From JAADDG01 sp964450755 (GTDB taxonomy: Bacteria > Campylobacterota > Campylobacteria > Campylobacterales > JAADDG01): DNA of 16,578 bases. Every line of letters starts with the position of its first letter. Position 1 is the stretch's first letter. Of the stretch, positions 1-5,646 are shown piece by piece. The notes beneath the pieces were generated by a model. The model was given only the letters and a program-made list of their open reading frames with translations. It ran no database searches and was not told the origin of the DNA. The stretch lies in contig CAYVDJ010000023.1 of NCBI GenBank assembly GCA_964450755.1, positions 1 to 16,578 of the forward strand, read 5' to 3'. The position numbers and the translations under genes are program-made.

Positions 1-1236
1 GCTTTTGTACTGGTTTATCTTATAACGATAGCTTTTATAGGATTTTCCGTTATGGTTGCGGAGATGCTTATAGGAGCTCTTGGTCAAAGAGATACGGTAG
101 GTTCATTTGAGAGACTTGCCCCGCCAAATCAAAAAGGGTGGAAATATGCAGGTTTTATGGGACTTAACGGTCTTATAATCATGACCTTTTATTCTGTCGT
201 TATAGGCTGGATATTTTATTATCTTACGAGATTTGTCATCCATCTGCCCTCCTCTACAAAAGAGGCAAAAGGGATTTTTGATTCACTGGTGGGAAATGAG
301 ATTTACACCCAGATATTTTGGCACTCTGTTGCCGTTTTTATTGTGGCATGGATTGTGCATAAAGGTATAAAAGGGGGAATTGAGAAGATAAATCTTATCC
401 TGATGCCTTCACTTATGATCATACTTTTTGGTCTTTTGTTTTATGCTTTTTCACTTGACGGCTTTTCCAAAGCGTGGGATTTTATGTTTTCTCCAAAATG
501 GGAAAAACTAAATTCGGAAGCGATTGTAAGGGCTGTGGGACACTCCTTTTTCACGCTCTCTCTTGGAATGGGAGCGATTATGACTTATGCCGCAAGTTTG
601 CCAAAACACTCCAATATCACCCAAACTGCTTTTATCGTTACTTTTATGGATACTCTGATAGCTTTGGTGGCAGGACTTGTTATCTTTTCTTTTTTGTTTC
701 AGTTTGGCGGTAAACCTGCTCAGGGACCGGGACTTGTTTTTATCTCTCTGCCTGTAATTTTAAACAATTTCTCAACCCTTGGAATATTTTTTGCCCTTCT
801 TTTCTTTCTGGCTCTTGCTTTTGCGGGAATCACTTCGGCAATCTCCCTGGTGGAACCGGTTGTTCAATACCTGATAGACAGATTTAAAACCACAAGAACA
901 AAAGCGGTTGTTTTAAGCTCGTTGGTATATTGGCTCGTTGGTATCGGAGCTATTTTATCCTATACAAAAAGCTGGGGAGAGGTTTTCAGTATAGGAGGAA
1001 AACCTCTTTTTGATATTTTGGAATACACAACCGATTCTATCCTGCTTCCTCTTGGAGGACTCTTGATCTCGATATTTGTCGGATATGTTTTACAAAAAAA
1101 CAGAGTTTACAGCGCTTTGGAGCATGAAATGGGAGATAAATTTTATGCCATCTGGCATTTCAGTATAAGATATATAGCCCCTGTTGCTTTGATTTTTATG
1201 ATGTTAAATCTGATGGGACTCATAAAAATAGGTTAG
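1..1236 (+). CDS. Sodium-dependent transporter, SNF/NSS family, 5'-truncated by window edge
   Basis: The open frame runs from the first base of the window, so the true start lies upstream; 411 residues are visible. The product is an integral inner-membrane protein with about ten hydrophobic segments. It matches the bacterial neurotransmitter:sodium symporter (SNF) family, which imports amino acids or similar small molecules driven by sodium. Family-like landmarks are the early segment ending in the EMLIGALGQRD loop, the GFMGLNGLIIMTFYSVVIGW helix and the GHSFFTLSLGMGAIMTYAA helix, which resembles the substrate/sodium-site region of these carriers. The substrate cannot be told from sequence. 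The missing N-terminus should hold TM1 with its unwound sodium-binding segment. The next gene on the same strand begins 111 bp later behind its own promoter, so co-transcription is not needed. Family assignment is strong. Confidence 0.9.
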   Translation, partial: AFVLVYLITIAFIGFSVMVAEMLIGALGQRDTVGSFERLAPPNQKGWKYAGFMGLNGLIIMTFYSVVIGWIFYYLTRFVIHLPSSTKEAKGIFDSLVGNEIYTQIFWHSVAVFIVAWIVHKGIKGGIEKINLILMPSLMIILFGLLFYAFSLDGFSKAWDFMFSPKWEKLNSEAIVRAVGHSFFTLSLGMGAIMTYAASLPKHSNITQTAFIVTFMDTLIALVAGLVIFSFLFQFGGKPAQGPGLVFISLPVILNNFSTLGIFFALLFFLALAFAGITSAISLVEPVVQYLIDRFKTTRTKAVVLSSLVYWLVGIGAILSYTKSWGEVFSIGGKPLFDILEYTTDSILLPLGGLLISIFVGYVLQKNRVYSALEHEMGDKFYAIWHFSIRYIAPVALIFMMLNLMGLIKIG

Positions 1237-1254
1237 ATATTTTAAAAAAACGGG
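1233..1254 (+). repeat. Direct repeat copy 1 (TTAGATATTTTAAA core)
   Basis: The stop-codon region of the transporter contains TTAGATATTTTAAA followed by an A-run and GGG. A near-identical sequence lies just past the nuclease pseudogene at 2514-2536. The two differ by a substitution and one indel in the A-run. They bracket the Rpn-like gene and may mark the edges of an inserted segment, or may be chance in AT-rich DNA. Confidence 0.4.
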
Positions 1255-1287
1255 AAGGAGAAATTGAACAAAAAGGGAAAATTAAAT

Positions 1288-1319
1288 TTGACATAATCAT
1301 ACAGATTTTATGCTATAAT
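1288..1319 (+). promoter_or_regulatory. Sigma-70-like promoter for the Rpn-like gene
   Basis: TTGACA at 1288-1293 and an extended -10 (TGC-TATAAT, 1311-1319). The 20-bp spacer is longer than ideal, but the TG extension can compensate. Transcription would start near 1326, followed by an AAAAGG ribosome-binding site at 1336-1341 and a TTG start codon at 1348. Confidence 0.6.
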
Positions 1320-1538
1320 AGACCAAAGACCCATAAAAAGGTAAAGCTTGAAAAAGTTTGATATCACACTAAAAGAGGTAATAAGCGGATTAGAAAAAGC
1401 ATTTTGTAAAAGCTTTCTTGATATGGATATCATAGAGGCAAAACCTCTTGACAGTGATCTTCAAAAGATAGAAGAGAAACAGGCTGATTACATAGCTAGA
1501 ATAAAAGATGTGGAAGAAAAAGAGTATATTTTGCATAT

Positions 1539-1569
1539 GGGCAGCTCTAAAAACCTATATAGCCCATAG
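1539..1569 (+). repeat. Left terminal inverted repeat
   Basis: Begins GGGCAGCTCTAAAAAC and ends CCCATAG. It matches the reverse complement of 1774-1804 with three substitutions. Base 1538 (T) extends the match by one but is probably part of the target AT. Confidence 0.8.
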
Positions 1570-1666
1570 CTTTGTCAGTTTGTTCATAGACGAGGCGCAA
1601 CGACGAAGGCTATGCCAAAGCATAGTCGAGGAGTTGCAACGAAGTATATGGGCAAACTGACAAAGC
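1569..1666. repeat. Internal hairpin A of the element
   Basis: Perfect 14-bp arms GCTTTGTCAGTTTG (1569-1582) and CAAACTGACAAAGC (1653-1666). The next six positions (1583-1588/1647-1652) pair with two G-T/G-U wobbles. The loop contains a nested mini-hairpin CTATGC-CAAA-GCATAG at 1610-1625 and two similar copies of a CGAGG...CAACGA...GAAG motif. Confidence 0.7.
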
Positions 1667-1673
1667 CCGAAGG

Positions 1674-1774
1674 GAAGGCAAAGAAGGCACAATCTTTCGC
1701 AAGATAAATTCTTGAATTACCTTTGGGTAGTCCTGCAAATTTCTCTTACGAAATCTTATGCCTTCTTTGCCTTC
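1674..1774. repeat. Internal hairpin B of the element
   Basis: Arms 1674-1710 and 1738-1774 match at 32 of 37 positions. The outer 16 bp are perfect (GAAGGCAAAGAAGGCA against its complement), and the loop is 27 nt. The right arm abuts the right terminal repeat, so stem B and the outer stem would be contiguous at the junction. Confidence 0.7.
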
Positions 1775-1805
1775 TATGGGATATATAAGTTTTTAGAGAT
1801 GCCCA
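1774..1805 (+). repeat. Right terminal inverted repeat
   Basis: Begins CTATGGG and ends TTTTTAGAGATGCCCA. It is the inverted partner of 1538-1569 (29 of 32 identical). Confidence 0.8.
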
Positions 1806-2513
1806 ATAGAATTTCAAAGTTCAAATCATAAAATAATGCATGTAAGAATGCTTAGATATTTGACAGAACTCTATAACAGATATAATCTTGATGTTATTCA
1901 GGTAGTGATATATCTTGGTAAAGAAAAACTGAATATGAAAAACTCTATAGAGTTTAATTCTCACGGAACCGAGATAAAATACAGATATGAACTGATAGAT
2001 ACAAAAACACTCGATTGTGAACTTTTTCTAAATTCAAATGAGAGTGATTTTATCATTCTTTCGATACTGTGTGATTTGGAGAAAAAAGATAAGTCAAAGT
2101 TTATAAGAAAGGTTTTATATAAACTGTATGAGCTAAACAGAGATGATGAAAATACACTGAAAAACTATCTGCTGAAACTTGAAACAGTAGCAGAACTGAG
2201 AGATGAACTAAAACCGATAATAAAAGAGGAGGAGCAGATGATAGATTTTAAAGTAAAAGTAGAAGACCTCCCATCTTATGAGATAGGGTTTGAAAGAGGG
2301 GAAGAAAGAGGAAGGGAAGAAGGCTTTGAAAGAGGAATTGAAAGAGGAATTGAAAGAGGGGCACAGGAAGAGAGAATAGCCTTGACAAAATCTCTTTTAA
2401 ATCTTGGTGTAAATTTGGAAGTAATCAAAAAAGCCACCGGATTCAGTGAGGAAAAAATAGAGAAGATTTTGAAAAGCAAATTATGAATGATACAGCGTAT
2501 AAATTAAAATGTG

Positions 2514-2536
2514 ATTAGATATTTTAAAGAAAATGG
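2514..2536 (+). repeat. Direct repeat copy 2 (TTAGATATTTTAAA core)
   Basis: Second copy of the sequence at 1233-1254, located 28 bp after the nuclease pseudogene stop. It runs into an 8-G tract (2535-2542). Confidence 0.4.
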
Positions 2537-2539
2537 GGG

Positions 2540-2578
2540 GGGTAAAAGTGATTATATAAAAAATAATCACTTTTACCC
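2540..2578. other. Perfect 15-bp stem-loop, intergenic
   Basis: GGGTAAAAGTGATTA (2540-2554) pairs perfectly with TAATCACTTTTACCC (2564-2578) around a 9-nt A/T loop. It lies 54 nt past the pseudogene stop, so it could act as a terminator or 3' RNA stabiliser. No T-tract follows on the plus strand, which argues against a classical Rho-independent terminator. The 5' arm merges with a run of eight G (2535-2542), unusual in this AT-rich DNA. It could also be the remnant of a mobile element end. Confidence 0.55.
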
Positions 2579-2592
2579 AAAAATGCTAAATT

Positions 2593-2638
2593 TATAATTT
2601 TTTTCGCCGATCTAAAAATATGAGGATAAATATTATCC
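2593..2638 (+). promoter_or_regulatory. Possible -10 box and operator-like palindrome before the sensor gene
   Basis: TATAAT at 2593-2598 is a candidate -10, but no convincing -35 is visible. A palindrome GGATAA-ATA-TTATCC at 2624-2638 lies between it and the ribosome-binding site (AAAGG, 2655-2659), where a bound regulator could block transcription of the GGDEF/EAL gene. Only the sequence symmetry is observed; the function is inferred. Confidence 0.35.
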
Positions 2639-2666
2639 ATCCATAATTTTTTGGAAAGGTCGGAAG

Positions 2667-4484
2667 ATGTTAGATAAATTTAAAAATATTGATTTTAAAA
2701 ATGATGATGAACTCTCTCAGGCATTAGCCCGTATCATTATATCTCCGATCCTCCTTTTTATTACGGCAGGACTTATCTATTTTGGTCAATACACCGATAC
2801 TTTTACACTGTTTGTAATGGCTGGACACTCATTATACAGCGGTTTTATCTTTTTTAACACTTTGAGAAAATCAGGTAACTATCCTATTAGAAGAGTATTG
2901 AACATCATAGCTGACTTGGGTGCGGTAACTCTTGTAATCTATGCCTGTGATACATCCGCAATATTTTTATATCCGGTAATGCTTTGGGTTATTGTTGGAA
3001 ACGGTGTAAGATTTGGAGTTAAATATCTTTATGCTTCATTGGCTTTTGGGGTGGTTTTTTTCGGTTTGGCAACCTATCTCAACAAAGAATGGCATTCTCA
3101 CCCTGAATTATCAATCTCTTTGTCAATAGGTTTGGTTATTTTATCCATCTTTTACAGATCCATTATAAAAAAACTTCACTATCTCAATGCAACACTTGAC
3201 AGCAAAGTAAAAGAGAGAACCGAGGAGTTGAGATACAGACTCTATCATGATACTTTGACGGATCTAAAAAACCGATATGCTCTCAAAGAGTATATGGAAA
3301 AAAACAACTTTTATATATTTATGCTTATAGATATAAACGGTTTTAAAAACTATAACGAACTTTACGGTGTGGATGACGCAAACGAAATTTTGATCAAATT
3401 TGCAAATTTTCTTGAAAATTTTTATAAAGAGAAAGAATATGAAGTCTATAAAGTCTATGCAGACGGTTTTGCCATAGTAGGTGGCGGCAATTATATGGAT
3501 ATAGACATATACGAAAAAGAACTTTTTAAATTATTAGACAAAATAAATGATTTTTCCATATATCTAAAAGATCAAAAAGATGAAATCGAACTTGATGTAA
3601 CAATCGGAATATCTCTTGAACAGGATCATGCTTTGGAAAAAGCAGAGATGGCTTTGAAATATGCAAAAAAGAAAAAAAGGACTTTCATCGCTTACAGCCA
3701 CTCTATCGATACGACAAATCAGTCAAAAGATACCCTTTTTTGGAAACATGAGATAAAAAAGGCTGTTATTTTGGATAATATCGTTCCTGTCTTTCAACCT
3801 ATTGTCAATAAATACGGTGATACGGTAAAATATGAAACTTTAATGCGTCTAAAAAGGATAAAAGACGGCAAAGAGGAGTTAGTGGTTCCCTTTTTCTTTT
3901 TGGATGTGGCTATAAAAACAAATCTGTATGAAAAACTGACTCTTATTATGATCGAAAAAAGTTTTAAAATTATGCAAGAATGCGGATGCGATTTTTCCAT
4001 TAATCTCTCTTTTGATGATATTACAAACAGGATTGTCGTAGAAGCTCTAAAAGAGAATATCCAAAAATACGGTGTTGCAAATCAGCTTATTCTGGAAATT
4101 TTGGAGAGTGAAAATGTGGAAAACTATGATATTGTAAAAGACTTTGCAAAAGAGTTCAGAGAGTTTGGAGTCAGAATTGCGATAGATGATTTTGGATCCG
4201 GTTTTTCAAACTATTCCCATATTTTAGAACTGGCACCCGATATTTTAAAAATAGACGGAAGTTTGATAAAAAATATAGACAAAGATACAAACTCATATAT
4301 TCTGGTAAAATCGATAGTAAATCTGGCAAGAACCCTTAACATAAAAACAGTAGGTGAGTTTATCCACTCCAAAGAGGTATTTAGAGTTACAAAAGGGCTT
4401 GGAGTGGATGAATTTCAGGGGTTTTATTTTTCTCCCCCTATAACTATGGAAAAACTAAAACAGGAGATCTCTCTCAGTGCCTAA
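2667..4484 (+). CDS. RpfC-like membrane sensor with degenerate GGDEF and intact EAL domain (probable c-di-GMP phosphodiesterase)
   Basis: A 605-residue inner-membrane protein; ATG with AAAGG 7 nt upstream. Residues ~20-168 hold five or six TM helices. The segments RRVLNIIADLG (75-85) and LYPVMLWVIVGNGVRFGVKYL (101-121) resemble, from memory, the membrane input module of RpfC-type DSF sensor kinases. A short coiled coil follows (~169-190). GGDEF domain ~191-345: the signature site reads YADGF (264-268), so two glycines and the catalytic glutamate are lost and cyclase activity is unlikely. EAL domain ~365-600 keeps the expected metal/substrate residues: E390 (ETL in place of EAL), N446, E477, D507-D508 (DDFGSGFS), K528, D530, E564 and Q584. 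The likely role is membrane-sensed hydrolysis of c-di-GMP to pGpG, with the GGDEF possibly binding GTP as an allosteric input. Its stop overlaps the stop of the convergent DSF synthase gene, suggesting ligand and receptor are neighbours. Domain calls are firm; the ligand is inferred. Confidence 0.88.
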   Translation: MLDKFKNIDFKNDDELSQALARIIISPILLFITAGLIYFGQYTDTFTLFVMAGHSLYSGFIFFNTLRKSGNYPIRRVLNIIADLGAVTLVIYACDTSAIFLYPVMLWVIVGNGVRFGVKYLYASLAFGVVFFGLATYLNKEWHSHPELSISLSIGLVILSIFYRSIIKKLHYLNATLDSKVKERTEELRYRLYHDTLTDLKNRYALKEYMEKNNFYIFMLIDINGFKNYNELYGVDDANEILIKFANFLENFYKEKEYEVYKVYADGFAIVGGGNYMDIDIYEKELFKLLDKINDFSIYLKDQKDEIELDVTIGISLEQDHALEKAEMALKYAKKKKRTFIAYSHSIDTTNQSKDTLFWKHEIKKAVILDNIVPVFQPIVNKYGDTVKYETLMRLKRIKDGKEELVVPFFFLDVAIKTNLYEKLTLIMIEKSFKIMQECGCDFSINLSFDDITNRIVVEALKENIQKYGVANQLILEILESENVENYDIVKDFAKEFREFGVRIAIDDFGSGFSNYSHILELAPDILKIDGSLIKNIDKDTNSYILVKSIVNLARTLNIKTVGEFIHSKEVFRVTKGLGVDEFQGFYFSPPITMEKLKQEISLSA

Positions 4485-5467
4485 GAACAGAGTCTTCTGT
4501 CAAAAATCTTTCTTCTGTCCTGTAAAATAACATTGCCGCTGTAATCTTTGAAAGGAAAAGAAATATTATCCAACCCTACTCTTCTATCCTGTCTTGTTCT
4601 TACTCTTTTAGTAAAGCCGATATTTTTCTGTTCTTGGGCAGCAACAAATTTTTTCATCATTTTCAGATCTTTATCTGTTATTTTAAGAGCTGCCTCTACC
4701 CAAATCTTTGTAATATCCATCAGTTCATCATAATCGATACCCTGATATCTTTTTTTTACCGATTGAATAGCCTGCATACCGTTAAAAAGCTTTGAATGTC
4801 TTTTCATAAATCTCTCAACACTCTCTATCCCGTCTGTAGCAATTTCAGTAACAATTCCTTTTTGATGAAGCTCTTTTGCGGTATAAATTTTACCGGAAGC
4901 TATCATCTCTTCGGCTGTTTTACTGCCTACAAAACGGGCTAACAGACTGTATGCTCCCATACCGGGAAAGAGATTGAAACGAATTTCCGGAAAACCCATC
5001 CTTGCCTCTTCATTTGCTATTATGATATTACTCGAAAGCGCCGATTCAAATCCCCCTCCAAGTGCCGTTCCTTCCACAAAGGCTATCGTTGTTATGGGGA
5101 GGTTCAAACTGACGGCATTTAAATATACCGTATCTATACAAAGGGTTGCATATTCCAAAAGTTTTTCCCTCTCTTTTTGAACAATCAATTCTGAAAAGAG
5201 ATTGAGATCGCCTCCGAAATTAAAAGTATCCTGAATTTGGGAAGCCAAAACAAAATATCTTATCGGATATTTCGGCTGCATATTAAAATTATGAAAATAT
5301 TTGATAATTGCTCTTTGTACGGCATATATCTCTTTTAACATCGTTACAGAAAAACAGGAGCGGCTTTTTGGATTGAAATAACACCAGACAGCGGCATTTT
5401 CTTTATCATATCTTACAGATAATTCTTCCCTCTCTTTAAGGATATCCCTAAAACTGTCATAAACCAT
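4481..5467 (-). CDS. rpfF: DSF synthase, RpfF-type crotonase/enoyl-CoA hydratase homologue
   Basis: 328 residues; ATG with AAGGA 8 nt upstream. It matches Xanthomonas RpfF almost throughout: SRSCFS (35-40), the oxyanion-hole segment FNFGGDLNLF (82-91), EGTALGGGFESALS (132-145) and MGFPEIRFNLFPGMGAYS (157-174). E141 and E161, the two catalytic glutamates of RpfF (dehydratase and thioesterase steps on 3-hydroxyacyl-ACP), are conserved at the same residue numbers. The product would be a cis-2-unsaturated fatty acid of the diffusible signal factor family; chain length is unknown. The C-terminus is about 40 residues longer than expected and holds three DRR motifs (QDRRVG, QDRRK, FDRR). It is divergent from the hydroxyacid dehydrogenase and convergent, with overlapping stops, with the RpfC-like/EAL gene. 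An ordinary enoyl-CoA hydratase is less likely because of the RpfF-specific FPGMGAYS region and the N-terminal segment. Confidence 0.88.
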   Translation of the reverse strand: MVYDSFRDILKEREELSVRYDKENAAVWCYFNPKSRSCFSVTMLKEIYAVQRAIIKYFHNFNMQPKYPIRYFVLASQIQDTFNFGGDLNLFSELIVQKEREKLLEYATLCIDTVYLNAVSLNLPITTIAFVEGTALGGGFESALSSNIIIANEEARMGFPEIRFNLFPGMGAYSLLARFVGSKTAEEMIASGKIYTAKELHQKGIVTEIATDGIESVERFMKRHSKLFNGMQAIQSVKKRYQGIDYDELMDITKIWVEAALKITDKDLKMMKKFVAAQEQKNIGFTKRVRTRQDRRVGLDNISFPFKDYSGNVILQDRRKIFDRRLCS

Positions 5468-5646
5468 ATAATTAATCCTTGATAATTTATAAAAAATTTA
5501 AAATATTAAATTGAAAACCTGAATAATATAATAATATATATAATAATAAAATTAAATATCTTTAAATTATTAAAAATTATTTCTTGTGTATTGACTTTGT
5601 AAAAAGATATATCTATAATATAACAGAGTAAATTCAAGGATGGTTC
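5468..5646. promoter_or_regulatory. Divergent intergenic region between rpfF and hydroxyacid dehydrogenase
   Basis: 179 bp. The stretch 5521-5580 is almost pure A/T and could act as an UP element or nucleoid-protein target. The rpfF ribosome-binding site (AAGGA on the minus strand, plus-strand TCCTT at 5476-5480) is clear. No convincing minus-strand -35/-10 pair could be chosen because so many A/T hexamers fit. Confidence 0.5.
5591..5619 (+). promoter_or_regulatory. Strong sigma-70 promoter of the seven-gene run
   Basis: TTGACT (5591-5596), a 17-bp spacer, and TATAAT (5614-5619). Predicted start of transcription is near 5626. AAGGA at 5636-5640 is 6 nt before the ATG at 5647. It is the best promoter in the window and probably serves the genes through yajQ at least. 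Confidence 0.8.

Larger units (their letters stand above)
1539..1805. mobile_element. Non-autonomous palindromic (MITE-like) element, ~267 bp
   Basis: A discrete insertion in the nuclease gene. Its ends are imperfect inverted repeats (29 of 32 positions identical, 1538-1569 against 1774-1805). The interior has no plausible ORF but two further inverted repeats: arms 1569-1582/1653-1666 and arms 1674-1710/1738-1774. Folded as a single strand, the element would form an outer stem plus two side hairpins, a three-way junction. Removing 1539-1805 and one copy of the flanking AT dinucleotide restores the family motif LHIEFQ in frame, which fixes the boundaries and suggests a 2-bp AT target duplication. 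No transposase is encoded, so it would need one in trans. The family is not recognised. Confidence 0.75.
1348..2486 (+). pseudogene. Rpn-type PD-(D/E)XK nuclease-like protein, interrupted by insertion
   Basis: Two fragments form one gene once the element at 1539-1805 is removed. Part 1 (from TTG 1348, AAAAGG 6 nt upstream) encodes about 64 residues ending EYILH. Part 2 resumes at 1806 as IEFQSSNHKIMHVRMLRYL and ends at 2486. The joined product would be about 289 residues, the usual size for recombination-promoting nuclease (Rpn)/PD-(D/E)XK transposase-like proteins. The proposed active site is D47 (QADYIARI) with E65-x-Q67 (IEFQS). The insertion falls just before E65, splitting the catalytic core, and the upstream frame stops inside the element. 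The C-terminus carries tandem ERG-type repeats (EEGFERGIERGIERG) and a lysine-rich helix, typical of the family. The ATG at 1836 could start a 216-residue fragment, but it would lack the active site. Biological role of intact relatives: RecA-independent recombination/DNA cleavage. Confidence 0.82.

Noticed and set aside
1569..1774. Internal repeats of the element as a CRISPR array
   Set aside because: The repeats are inverted, not direct, and there are no regular spacers.
1535..1808. ATA triplets directly flanking the element as a 3-bp target duplication
   Set aside because: Removing the element with a 3-bp duplication joins the two nuclease halves out of frame and loses the LHIEFQ motif; a 2-bp AT duplication restores the frame, so it is preferred.
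2276..2479. Tandem LSIPLS-type repeats on the minus strand
   Set aside because: They are the antisense image of the ERG repeats in the nuclease C-terminus, not a separate gene.
4481..5467. Plain enoyl-CoA hydratase of fatty-acid degradation
   Set aside because: The whole-length match to RpfF, with E141 and E161 and the NLFPGMGAYS block, is more specific, and no beta-oxidation genes are nearby.
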